A DNA stretch of 23,751 nucleotides, from contig JAMYHX010000584.1 of NCBI GenBank assembly GCA_025529335.1, positions 1-23,751 on the forward strand, written 5' to 3'. Source of the DNA: Rhizopus sp. PT2906. Its lineage: Eukaryota > Mucoromycota > Mucoromycetes > Mucorales > Rhizopodaceae. The notes beneath the pieces are model-generated. The model worked only from the letters and a program-made list of their open reading frames with translations. It searched no databases and had not been told where the DNA came from. The position numbers and the translations under genes are program-made. Within the stretch, counting starts at the first letter, position 1. Every line of letters starts with the position of its first letter. Positions 1-8,996 of the stretch are shown in pieces.

Positions 1-77
1 ATTATAGGTAAAGAAGATGTCTGATAATTTTACTTGATCCAAAAATGATTTTTACTTAATTTTTATATAGTAGAAAT
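1..77. repeat. 77-bp inverted repeat, left copy (reaches the window edge)
   Basis: Positions 1-77 are the exact reverse complement of 8920-8996, with no mismatch by eye. The repeat interrupts a mariner-like transposase reading frame on the minus strand right after the residues KKFE, so it looks like the end of an inserted element that continues to the left of the window. At the other copy the same sequence lies just downstream of a Fanzor/TnpB-like ORF. It may be a terminal inverted repeat or simply the 3' end of the same element in opposite orientation; one end alone cannot decide. Confidence 0.85.
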
Positions 78-606
78 TTCAAACTTCTTCGTCAGACTTT
101 CTACTGCATCTGTTGTTGCTGCCTGTGGGTTTTCATCAAAAAATTCGATTAGGAACTCTTTATACTCATTCTGTAACTGGCTTTTCTTGCAATAGGTCTT
201 GTTGGTCTGCTTTTCATAAATATCCCAATCAGGATCGTTTCTTAATCTTTGTGCCTAGTCTTGAACAGTGCGTTCAGCAATACCTGCCAGCCTAGCAGCC
301 TTCGCGGCCTTAAAAACTTGAACTTAACATAGTACACGAAGAGACATTTTTGAGCATCTGTATATATATATTATACTGCTTCTTTGAATTGCTTTTTGAT
401 ACTTTAGCAGCCAGCTCCTCCATTTTTTGATATAGCAGTTCGTCATTCAGTTCTAGCTCAGGAACCTGCGTTTCGCGGTATTTACTGAAATTAGTTAAGG
501 TTTCTAAATTGTAAATATCGACTTCTTTCTCCCATTCCATAGCATCAGCTCCATTCTCATCAACTATTTTTCCTTGTCCGTCTTCGTAGAAAGAGTAAGT
601 ACTCAT
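78..606 (-). pseudogene. Tc1/mariner-like transposase, N-terminal part (copy #1), decayed
   Basis: Reading leftward from ATG 606, the first ~98 codons begin MSTYSFYEDGQGKIVDENGA and match, residue by residue in places, the start of copy #2 at 9817. A frameshift near the T-run at about 315-318 moves the frame to one giving AARLAGIAERTVQD, then an in-frame TAG where a Trp is expected, then AQRLRNDPDWDIYEKQTNK, a helix-turn-helix-like segment as in DNA-binding N-termini of Tc1/mariner transposases. The frame then runs to DAVESLTKKFE and stops at the 77-bp repeat. The catalytic DDE half is absent here. The gene cannot make a transposase. Family assignment rests on this N-terminus plus the DDE motifs in the related copy #2. 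Confidence 0.75.
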
Positions 607-694
607 TTTGAATAGTTAAAAATCTGCTAAATGAAAAAAGGAAAACTGCTAATTGAAAGGTTGAGAAACTGCGAATTGGGAATCAAATTCCGCT
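607..694 (-). mobile_element. Mariner copy #1, 5' leader with subterminal repeats (inner part)
   Basis: This stretch between the transposase ATG and the DIRS insertion carries degenerate ~20-bp units of the type aaactgcnaattg, for example at about 629, 644, 664 and 686. The pattern resumes on the other side of the DIRS element at 4688, so the two flanks were once joined. A similar set precedes copy #2 at about 9848-9920. Confidence 0.6.
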
Positions 695-725
695 AATCAA
701 ACAGTTGCCGAAGTGGAAGGAGAAG

Positions 726-817
726 ATGAGGTGGTAAAAGGCTCTTTCGTGCCACGCTTTATTTTCAGATAACATATAATAAAATTTTTTTCCAGTTCCA
801 ATTTCTTCAAAACTTTG
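726..817 (-). repeat. DIRS inverted terminal repeat, right end
   Basis: About 92 bp, including aaagcgtggca in reverse orientation, are near-identical to the reverse complement of 4545-4637 (for example tcgtgccacgc here against tcatgccacgc there). Beyond it, 695-734 is the outermost tail, which pairs with the internal complementary region. Inverted terminal repeats are typical of DIRS and exclude an ordinary LTR element. Confidence 0.85.
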
Positions 818-900
818 AGCGCTCCTGACGCATTTTTTCTGTTTACCTTGGGAGGGGAGCAACAGCGAAGAAAACCAGTTGAAAGTTGAAGGACGGGTGA

Positions 901-996
901 CCACCTCATCTTCTCCTTCCACTTCGGCAACTGTTTGATTGGAAGTCATACTTATCCCAATCATTGCTGCCTCCGTTCCAGGTTCCGATGAGGTGG
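901..996 (-). repeat. DIRS internal complementary region (ICR)
   Basis: Positions 901-940 are the reverse complement of the right outer end (695-734). Positions 938-996 match the reverse complement of the left outer end (about 4632-4687) with a few mismatches. The two halves overlap at ATT (938-940), so the ICR is a template of the two joined element ends. In the accepted DIRS model this region is used to rebuild the termini and form a circular intermediate. It directly follows the recombinase ORF. Confidence 0.85.
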
Positions 997-997
997 T

Positions 998-1945
998 AGC
1001 GTTTTTCGTAGTAGAAAAAATGGTGTTGCTGATTGCTTGGCTTTCTTGAAATTTGCTGAAAGGTTTATAATAGTATTTCTCAAAGGTGTCTGAGTTGCTT
1101 AACCAATTCACATGTTTCTTTATTTGTTCAATCTTATGACCATGTATTCTGCCCACGTACTTGCTGCTGCTCTCAATGAATGTAATTTATACACCTTAGT
1201 GTCAATGCCAGCTTCTTGCATTGTTTGTTGTATCCATGATGCAGCGGTTGCTGGTTTGATGGAGTATATTTGCTCACCTTTTTCAATATCTGCCAGGAAC
1301 AATGTGTGGTTGTCTGGCAAACCATGACGTAGGCTTGCTGTACGATCCATAAATTCTGTTGAGGCTCTTACAGGACAATCATCGTCTTTTGCTTGCTCTG
1401 CTGTTCCAACCTTGATTGTTTTCCATCGGATTTCTCTTGGTTCCCTTGATGTTAAGGATACCTCAAGCAGTTGTCCGTCTTCCGACAAGGATAAATCTAC
1501 GTCTCTGTACTGTAGTTTGCCGAGATCCGAGCAAAGCCGCATTATAGACGCGATGCCGATCCAGATAATGGTTTTCTTTTGCAATCTCGCTAGGCCTAAG
1601 CTTGCATTGGGGCCCCATCCACGGACGTATACAATTATTTGCTGTATATCCCAAATTTCTTGTTTTCCTATGGTTGGGGTCTTCGTTTCTGATTTTCGTT
1701 TAGCTTGAAAAAATGAGACAATCAACGGGTCTTCTGCAATATAGCGCTTGTCTTCATGGATAATGTTGAAAACAGAGGCTATGGAGGATCGATGTGGACA
1801 AGTGTGCATGTTCATGCAGGAAGGGATACACTGATTTTGGATTGTAAGCTAGTGAATATATTCCATGCTTATTGCGCCAATTTGACCAAACTCTCCGTTC
1901 ATGACCGTACGCTTTATGTGTCCTTTTCCTTGTCGACTGCGTCAA
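998..1945 (-). pseudogene. DIRS tyrosine recombinase, frameshifted
   Basis: The recombinase lies in three reading frames. An N-terminal core-binding-like piece (1945-1754) contains WSNWRNKHGIYSLAYNP. The main piece (1815-1120) contains the first catalytic Arg in ASIMRLCSDLGKL and the HxxR box in YKLHSLRAAASTWA. A frameshift near 1150 moves to the frame of 1156-998, where NSDTFEKYYYKP supplies the likely catalytic Tyr. Arg, His-x-x-Arg and Tyr in this order are the hallmark of tyrosine recombinases, which integrate DIRS elements from a circle. Split frames mean it is inactive. The exact tyrosine among the three is uncertain. Confidence 0.8.
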
Positions 1946-1965
1946 AAATCTACATCTTCAATCGT

Positions 1966-3719
1966 TAATCCTTCTGCCATCCTTTTCTATCTTCCTCAGA
2001 ATCTTGGGTATTAATTTCCATGGTGGGTTTATATACATTCCCTTCTTTGGCCACTTTTGGTGAAATACATCGATTGTGTGTGCACTGAGGTCTGGGAATT
2101 GACTCTAGTATACCGATAGTTTCTTGTTTTGCCTCGCTGCAAACGCATCTATCTTGAACTCGTGGAATCCCCATTGCTTCCTTATATGGCTGAACCATTT
2201 CCATGGTAACGCCGATTCGTACAAAGGTACCTTCTTTCTGCTAAGGCGATCTGCCATTGTATTCTGAATTCCAGGAATGTGGTGGCAGACCAACTGCACG
2301 TTGTAGTTGTTGCAGATTGTCTGAATTTGAATCGCTAGTTCTTGAAGAATCTCTGACGATGTTCCCTGCCTTGCTCACATACTTCAATGCTGTCGTATTG
2401 TCTGAGTATATCTGCAGGATCGAGCCCTTGTACTGTAGAAAATGAACCCGCAGTGCAAACAGGATGGTTTTTAACTCGCGAACACTTATGCTGTCTTCTT
2501 TTTCTTCTGCGAACCAAAACCCTGCTGTTTGGACTGAAGCTGAACTTACTCCCCAACCGGAGTCGGAAGCGTCGACGTAGATGATTAGATCTGGTGTTAG
2601 TGGTTTGCGTCGGATTGAAAGGTCATTTTTCAAGGGGGCTACTTTTAACCACCACTCCAGTTCCTGCAGACTTTTCTGGCTTATCGGACATGGTGCATTC
2701 CAATTGTTGTTGAGTAACCTGAGTGCTCTTGCTAGGTCTCTCTGTAGATATCCCACATGAAGGAGTGCTTCCCCAATCGCCGGTATCATAGCAGTTATCT
2801 TCCCAATAATGCTCACTATCCATCGACAAGATTTCTGTTCCTTGTTGTTCAGCAGTTGTCAAATCCTGATATTTAATTTCTGAATTTTTACCTGCAGAAC
2901 TTGTATCGTCATATCTTGAGAATTGAATAGGAAACTAAAGAACGACTGTGCCCGTTGAGGTACCAGGATGCTCTTCTCTCTGTTGATCAAAAAATCCAAT
3001 TGTTCTAAATGAGTTATCATCTTGGATGTGTGTTTTTGCACTTCTTCCTTCGTCTTCGCTAGCACACATATGTCGTCTAGGTAAAAGACAAATCTGATTC
3101 CGGACATGCATAATGGCTCCAGGACGCACTTCATGAGCTTGGAGAAAACCTGAGGCGCCACGTTGAGACCAAATGCTAGACTCTTGTATCTGTATACCAC
3201 GCCTTGGTGTAAAAAGGTCAAATAGTCCCTGGAGTTCTCGTGTATCGGCATTACTTCATATGCATCTTTCAAATCTATTTTGCACATATAATCGTTTTTG
3301 TCTAACAACTCCAGTAAAGCTAGTACACCCTCCATTTTGAAGTGATTGCATTGAATGTACTGACTCAAGATCGTACAATCCAATATCGGTCGGCATTTAT
3401 TTGGTTCTTTCACAGTAAAGAGTTTCGATAGGTAGCTCTTATCCTGAGACGGAGAACGCTCGATTATGCCTGAATTCAAAAATTTCCTCACTGCGTCGCC
3501 CACTGCTACTTGTTCCTCTTCCGTGAACTTCATCGGAGTATATTTCCATGGTCGAGGTCTGTGGTTCCACTGAAGTTGATATCCTTGTGTTACTACTGAT
3601 ACAGACCATGAATGAAGTATTGTCCGTTTCCATTGCTCTGAGAAACATTGAGGACGACCTCCTGGTAAGATGCCATCGCTTGGTATGGTGTAATGCGCCG
3701 TTGCCGCGGGGGAAGGCAT
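1966..3719 (-). pseudogene. DIRS reverse transcriptase-RNase H, with stops and a frameshift
   Basis: Reverse transcriptase fills 3719-2859: GIIERSPSQDKSYLSKLF, CRPILDC, motif A in KIDLKDAYEV, motif B in LAFGLNVAPQVFSKLM and the YLDD box in FVFYLDDICVL. One in-frame TGA at 2859-2861 separates it from the same frame downstream, which encodes RNase H with its acidic residues in IYVDASDSGWG, ELKTILFAL and IYSDNTTALKYV. A frameshift near 2350 leads to HHIPGIQNTMADRLSRK, then a TAG near 2105, then a tail with PPWKLIPKIL, commonly seen between RNase H and recombinase in this group. RT active-site residues are present, but the lesions prevent a full protein. Confidence 0.88.
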
Positions 3720-3736
3720 CGGCGTTGATGGTGGTC

Positions 3737-4495
3737 TTATTGGGGTTGATTGGAGTTTTGGGCCTCCGTGTGTAGTTGGCCCTTGCTGCGTCCAAAAAAA
3801 GGTTTGTGGAAGGTTCCACGGCCCCTGGTGTATCTCTGTTGACGTCCAAATCCCCTGTTACTGTGGTTAAATGATTGCTGTTGTCGTCCAACTGCATTTC
3901 TAAGGATGGACTGTTCGTATCTGGCTTGAAAGATTTTTTCAACTTCTTCCCTGCCCAAGGCCAAGGTTTTGTCACTAGGTTCTTCTTCCAAGTGTTTGAC
4001 GCTGTCGGGGAGCCTGGGCGCCTTGATCGCCATTGTCCTAGCTTCACTTTTGGTGGTCTTACTCGTGGAGTATGAGTAAACTACGAGTTGTCGGATGCCT
4101 TCCATGATGTGAAAGAATTGTTCTTCACTTCCCCCTGATTCCAAAAATTGTTGGCATTCTACGTAAAGATCTGTTGCTGCTCTACCCGCGATGATGAGTC
4201 GATCAACTCCCTTGTATACTGCGTTTGTGCTTTGGAGGGCATCCACAGTTTTCCTTTTAAGCTCTCTGTGGAATTCTTTGTTGAAGATCTTACTGTTGGT
4301 CCAGTCACTACCTTCGTACTTTGGAAGGTTCTTAACAAATTCTTTGATGATCTTCTGTAAATTGATAGACAAGCTGACTTCCAGTTCTTCTAAGATTTCG
4401 TTCGGAAGGTTTGTGAGACCTTCACTTGAGTTGTCAAGATTGAGTTTTCTTGACATTTCCTCAATGATTTGTTCGACTTGTTCTCTTGTAAACAA
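3737..4495 (-). CDS. DIRS gag-like protein
   Basis: An open frame of 252 codons starts 50 bp inside the left terminal repeat and ends 18 bp before the first Met of the RT frame. The N-terminal half is helical and charged (MFTREQVEQIIEEMSRKLN). The C-terminus is basic and Gly/Arg/Gln-rich (GFGRQQRYTRGRGTFHKP), suitable for nucleic-acid binding. No CCHC zinc knuckle is seen, which is usual for DIRS gag. The function is inferred from position and composition. This is the only intact ORF of the element. Confidence 0.7.
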   Translation of the reverse strand: MFTREQVEQIIEEMSRKLNLDNSSEGLTNLPNEILEELEVSLSINLQKIIKEFVKNLPKYEGSDWTNSKIFNKEFHRELKRKTVDALQSTNAVYKGVDRLIIAGRAATDLYVECQQFLESGGSEEQFFHIMEGIRQLVVYSYSTSKTTKSEARTMAIKAPRLPDSVKHLEEEPSDKTLALGREEVEKIFQARYEQSILRNAVGRQQQSFNHSNRGFGRQQRYTRGRGTFHKPFFGRSKGQLHTEAQNSNQPQ

Positions 4496-4544
4496 TTATT
4501 CAGATTGATCGTTGGGCATATTATTACCACGGTGCGCGGCGCGA

Positions 4545-4637
4545 AAAAGTTCTGAAGAAATAGGAACTGGAAAAAAAAATTTATTATATGTTATCTGAAA
4601 ATAAAGCGTGGCATGAAAGAGCCTTTTACCACCTCAT
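4545..4637 (-). repeat. DIRS inverted terminal repeat, left end
   Basis: This is the partner of 726-817 in inverted orientation. The following 4638-4687 is the outermost left tail and is complementary to 938-990 of the ICR. The gag-like ORF starts about 50 bp inside this repeat, so transcription presumably starts within it. Confidence 0.85.
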
Positions 4638-4687
4638 TGAAATCTGGAACGGAGGCAACAATGATTGGGATAAGTATGACTTCCAAT

Positions 4688-4770
4688 TGGACAATATTAA
4701 AACTTCGAATTGGGATTTGAAACCTCGCTAAAATGAAAGTCAAAACCGCAGATTGGTACCTGGAGCACTG
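4688..4770 (-). mobile_element. Mariner copy #1, terminal inverted repeat and outer 5' leader
   Basis: On the minus strand the segment begins CAGTGCTCCAGGTACC with TA directly outside (4771-4772), the classic Tc1/mariner end and target-site dinucleotide. It carries more ~20-bp degenerate units (about 4700, 4719, 4740) that continue those at 607-694 across the DIRS insertion. The comparable end of copy #2 at 9929 reads CAGTCGTTCCAACACC. Confidence 0.65.
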
Positions 4771-4804
4771 TATTGGAGAATAACGTATGGGGATTCACAA
4801 CAAC

Positions 4805-7130
4805 TTAGTGAAATCGTACAAAGGACTGTTTATTGCGAGGTTACACGACATACGTATCCAACGACATAGATGTTGGGAAGGAAAAATTTTCTTTTCTTTT
4901 CCATAACATTATGTTTAAAAGTGTTAACACTGATAACCTGTATAAAGAGTGGTTGGAAACAGCTCATTTGATTGATCCACAGTATGATTATTTCTCTTTT
5001 GCCCAGTTATGCAATGAGAGTAAATGCACAACAAACACTTATTATATGACTTTAATAAATAAGACTGTGATGAAAAATCCTAGAAATCGTGGCGCCATCA
5101 CTGCATTGAATCAATTTCATGTAAACATTTAAGCTATGACACAACTTTTGTTTCCGTATTTATAAATCATATTTTTTTTATATCTTATCATAGAAACGGG
5201 AAAATATGCAATCGTCATTTGGAAAAGAATATTGTGAATATTGGAAAAGACGTGAAACCTCGGAAGCAACTACAAAAGCCCACAAAAGAAGATTGGATAC
5301 TTTTCTCCAACTGAATGAAGATACCTGTGAAGGAATCGAAGCTATATCAAAAAATGTACCTTTTTTTGTGTTTGTTTTGCGTAAAATCACTGTATTAATT
5401 ATTTATATTGATGGAGGCGCGTCGCAAAAAGGCCAATAATGACAACACAGAAGGCAATTCTGGTAGTAATGTTGATCAAAACAGTTTGGAAGATGAAGAT
5501 AACAATGAAGCTCCTGATAATAATGCGCGTAATAATAATGCACCTGATAATAATGAAGATGACGACATAACTGTAGCTGACGGCGAAGATTTATTCAAGG
5601 AAATAATTACTACAACAAACAAAATTAGCGATGAGTAAGTATGTAGCTAGGTGACATGTTAAAAGTTTCTATTTACTCATTTGAAACTTTTTTTTTTATG
5701 TCTTTTCAGATTGAGCAGTTTCCAAATCCTCTTGTTTGATGACAATGGTGTAGCTGCATTGCTAAAAGATCTCTTAGGTGAAAAGCTTTACTGCCAAATA
5801 AAAACAGAAACATCGCTGTTGAAGCATTATATGTCGCCTTTTTGTAGCGAATTAATTTCCTTGGTAACCGAAGCCCCCCCAAGCACAGCATTATTACGAA
5901 AAATAATTAGGAAATCTACCTTGGGTGATGAGGCGTTTGATCCCATTATTCACGCGGATCTCTCTTTTGTTGAGGTCGTTGCTACGCACTTGTAAGTTTG
6001 TTGCAATATATTTAATATAGTACATTTCATAACTAACACTTTTGATTCGATTTTTTTAGCCTCAATTTAATCACCATGTCGTGTTTACATAGATCACACA
6101 TCTCTTAATTCTCTATTTATTCATTCTCAGCTAATAGACGACGTCAGACATTTACAGTCGTCACCTCTCATATATATTCAGGTCGTACCCTCATTTATTA
6201 GTTCTTCTCCCAACTTTGAATAAAGAATAGTAATTGTTAGCTATTGACTCCTACTGTTCTTATATACAAATATCAAAATACAACACACCAGCCCTAGAAA
6301 CCCTTTGCAGCATGTGTGTATGGAACGTACAACGGCATCGTTGACAACGGTGTTTATCTTGAATAACCTATTCTTGTCTAATAATGATATCGTTGATCTT
6401 GGCTGGTATGTTACATATGTATATATGTATATGCATACAATGTATAAAGCACTAACGCGTTATAAATTCTTGTTCCAATAGGTTTGAAAGGGAGATTCAA
6501 ACAACTAGCACAACCAAATGGGACGGAGTGGCTTTTGCCATCAAAGACAAAAAAATCACTCCTGTTCTTGTTGAATTTTCGGGAGGTGTAAAGTTCAACA
6601 CCACCGATAAGAAAGAGCAAGACGATGAAACAAAGATGGTGGGCAATATTTTAAATATATTGAAATATATTGAAGCTCTACAAATGGCTAATTATCCAAT
6701 TCCCCAACACTATATTCGTTTCTTTGGTTGGTATTTTTCAGTATACTACATCACTTCTGTTTTGACTAAAATACACTTTCAATTGTATTGCAGGAGGAAA
6801 AATCATCTTCGAGTGTATCTACTTGTTGAAAAACGGAGAGTACATAAAGAGACAGTACTTCACAATCACCTGCCCAACGACTTGTGAAGAGCTAATCATG
6901 TTCGTTAAAAAAATACCTCGGTTGCTTGATTGGAAACAGACCATCATCATGCAAACCAAGCAAATGTTGGCTTATGATGAGTAAATAAAGTTTTCTGTTA
7001 ACTTATATCTATCAATGCATGTTCTTTTATGTTGCCTAACTTTTTTCAATTTCTTCCTCATTTTATATGTGTTGCCTGAATAAGAAACGAAACTATTGAC
7101 AAATGGTTCAGAGAGGCAATAACTTTTTAA
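4805..7130 (+). pseudogene. Multi-exon gene of unknown function, one exon split by a solo LTR
   Basis: Exons by eye: from about 4805 (no clear start) to 5120; 5194-5355; 5417-5634; 5710-5991; 6060-6076 plus 6291-6405 (one exon interrupted by the LTR at 6077-6285); 6482-6726; 6794-6980; and perhaps 7085-7130. If the last intron (GTAAAT) is not used, the stop is TAA 6982-6984. All junctions keep frame. A shorter product could start at ATG 5206. Segments include YKEWLETAHLIDPQYDYFSF, YCEYWKRRETSEATTKAHKR, an Asn/Asp-rich linker (about 5440-5600), and a C-terminal block with KWDGVAFAIKDKK then VLVEFSGG. That D...E spacing recalls a PD-(D/E)XK-like fold, but the usual Lys is a Ser, so this is only a guess. 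I do not recognise the family. The 5' end may have been cut by mariner #1, whose end lies at 4770. Confidence 0.6.
6077..6285. mobile_element. Solo LTR (209 bp) with 5-bp target duplication CACCA
   Basis: The segment starts TGTCGTG and ends ACAACA, the TG...CA ends of an LTR, and CACCA occurs directly before (6072-6076) and directly after (6286-6290). Deleting the LTR and one CACCA rejoins the interrupted exon of the surrounding gene in frame, which independently fixes the borders. No internal retroelement sequence is present, as expected after LTR-LTR recombination. Orientation is unknown; gaataaag near 6220 would be a poly(A)-type signal on the plus strand. Confidence 0.82.
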
Positions 7131-8187
7131 ATGAATATTCTAGTATGCACAGACATACAAAGCTCTCCTCCGTTGCGATCCAGTCATACAATAAACAAAT
7201 AGAAAATAAAATAAAAGGAAAGTTCTGTTTTTTTTTTTTTTGCATTTTTATAACATTCAAAGTACTAATAAAACATTATAATTTGTAAATCGAGAGCTTC
7301 ATAAAAAGGATTCGTTCAGGAAAAAAATTAGCTCTAGTATAAACAGTTTAAAGTAATAGATATTAGTTTCTTTTCTTCTAATATATAAACGTATACAGTC
7401 ACCTTTTGAAAAAAAAAAAAAAACTTGAAGATTCTCCACCGTCGCGGGCAAGGGTTGAACCCTACTGCTTTACTGTCCTTTCTGAATGACATTAACTTAA
7501 TAATGCCAATCCCTAAAGTAAGTGGAGGGTACGGTACACTATACAATAGGTTGTTGAAACCACAAAGCAGGGTGAGGCCGCTGTTTTACATTCAAGTTAA
7601 AGAAAAAAAATAATAAACAAAGAAAAAAAAAACCTTTTATAGTTAAAATCACGTTATACACTCTTTTCGGAAAGTAAATTCGCCTGTGATCGAAAATAAA
7701 TACACCCAATGATGAGAACAAAATTCATGTTGCATGAAATGTAAATTCGTCGTCGCCAAGAATATATTCATAATATTAACAGGTGGGCTGTCTTGGAGTT
7801 GAAATTGACTTAATATTAGAAATAGCCCTCTTTAGTCTGTTTGTAAAAGCTTAAATTCTTTATTCGGTCTTTCCATGAAATCAGAAGAACATGTAGTCAT
7901 ATTTGGCAATGCATATTCCTCCGTTCCTTTTTTTTGTTTAAACTATCCTGGGTAGTTATCGCTACCCTCCCCAGAATGCACTTCGGTGGTAAGTAAAACT
8001 AATATTAGGATATGCACTCTAATACTAACATACTTTTTCTCTCTTTTTCTACATATACTCTTATCTCTCTCTTTTGACATGATGTCGTTTTATTCAAACA
8101 TATTTTTCTTTGTCGTCTTTTTACGCAAATAATTTTTTATTTTATGACAACATTTTATAAAATCAATGTCAATAATTAATAAAAATA
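7131..8187. other. Non-coding stretch between the unknown gene and mariner #2
   Basis: No convincing ORF on either strand. It holds several homopolymer T/A runs (about 7230, 7410, 7620), a tRNA B-box-like gttcaaccc on the minus strand near 7450, and a GC-richer hairpin gggtag-ttatcg-ctaccc near 7950 followed by ggtaagta and tactaac. None of these is enough to call an RNA gene. Confidence 0.5.
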
Positions 8188-8295
8188 CAGTATTATCCAA
8201 TCGAATGAACACACTAGTTATACAAAAATGTCGCATAGTCTCCGCGGAAAACATAAGAGATAGTGCGACAAGGTTTTGAGAAAAGGTGTACTGGT

Positions 8296-8919
8296 TTATT
8301 TCCATAAAAAAAAATTACCTACTACTTGAAATGAATAATATTCATAATGGCTCACCACGTAAGCACTTTTCCAATTGACAGAGTGTTGAACAAATGCTTG
8401 TAGGTGCTTAAGAACAGAGTTACAAGCTTCAGTAATCCGAGTAACCAGATCTTCGGTAGCCTCGAATGAGCTATGTTTGATCTTATTTTTGACAATTTCC
8501 CAAAACTGCTCTATTGGATTAAGCTCAGGAGAGTAAGGAAGGAGGTAGATGTTCTTGTCATCTCCTTGCAACTATCATCTCATCAATTTGGCCCGCCGTA
8601 TGAATAGGTGTATTATCCATTACGATATATTAGCCTTTTAGCTCAGGAAGACAATCCATTTTATCTATGGTTTTTTCAAGAAACCTCATATAAGGACCAG
8701 TGACAGTAACTTTTGAAGCTGGCTTTTTGGTTTGAGCTGATGTTTTCCTTTTGCGATTAGCAAAGTCGATTTTGATTCGTTTTGAGCGTTCTTCTTGGAG
8801 GAGAGGGGTTTCGAAGTTCCATCGACACCACAAACTTCGTCGAGATTGCACCTAATACAGTGTGAGAAACAGCCCTTCCGGTAGGAGTAGCTGTAATAGC
8901 AGGCTTCACTACTACTAGT
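8296..8919 (-). pseudogene. Mariner-like DDE transposase, C-terminal part (copy #2)
   Basis: Directly after the 77-bp repeat the frame gives VKPAITATPTGRAVSHTVLG, then, after a frameshift near 8815, SKRIKIDFANRKRK and TVTGPYMRFLEKTIDKMD. An in-frame TAA (about 8637) precedes YIVMDNTPIHTAGQID, with the second catalytic Asp. A further shift near 8565 leads to YSPELNPIEQFWEIVKNKIK, with the third acidic residue, typical of DDE_3 (IS630/Tc1) transposases. The first catalytic Asp is missing because roughly 70 residues between the N- and C-terminal pieces are not present. Inactive. Confidence 0.82.
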
Positions 8920-8996
8920 ATTTCTACTATATAAAAATTAAGTAAAAATCATTTTTGGATCAAGTAAAATTATCAGACATCTTCTTTACCTATAAT
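8920..8996. repeat. 77-bp inverted repeat, right copy
   Basis: Exact reverse complement of 1-77. It starts 53 bp downstream of the Fanzor-like stop codon (9050-9052) and ends where mariner transposase similarity resumes at 8919. The surrounding mariner copies are clearly diverged from each other while this repeat is identical, so it is younger than they are or has been homogenised. Being at the 3' end of a TnpB-like ORF, it is where a guide-RNA scaffold would be expected. Confidence 0.85.

Larger units (their letters stand above)
695..4687 (-). mobile_element. DIRS-type tyrosine-recombinase retrotransposon (~4.0 kb), decayed
   Basis: On the minus strand the order is left terminal repeat, gag-like ORF, reverse transcriptase, RNase H, tyrosine recombinase, internal complementary region, right terminal repeat. 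This is the DIRS order, with inverted rather than direct terminal repeats and a tyrosine recombinase in place of a DDE integrase. I saw no methyltransferase domain, which some DIRS elements carry. Boundaries come from where similarity between each end and the internal complementary region stops: 695 on one side, 4687 on the other. It lies inside the 5' leader of mariner copy #1. Stops and frameshifts in the pol and recombinase regions make it non-autonomous now. DIRS elements are known to be common in Mucoromycota. Confidence 0.88.

Noticed and set aside
1412..1708. Plus-strand open frame across the DIRS recombinase
   Set aside because: Antisense to the recognisable tyrosine recombinase; no protein features.
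3439..4047. 202-codon open frame overlapping gag and RT on the minus strand
   Set aside because: It overlaps both the gag-like and RT frames and has no domain; the RT motifs lie in the frame of 3719-2859. A shadow frame.
7425..7520. Possible tRNA or tRNA-derived SINE on the minus strand (B-box-like gttcaaccc, T-run downstream)
   Set aside because: The T-arm does not pair beyond three bases, no matching acceptor stem was found and the A-box candidate needs an extra base. Not enough for an RNA gene.
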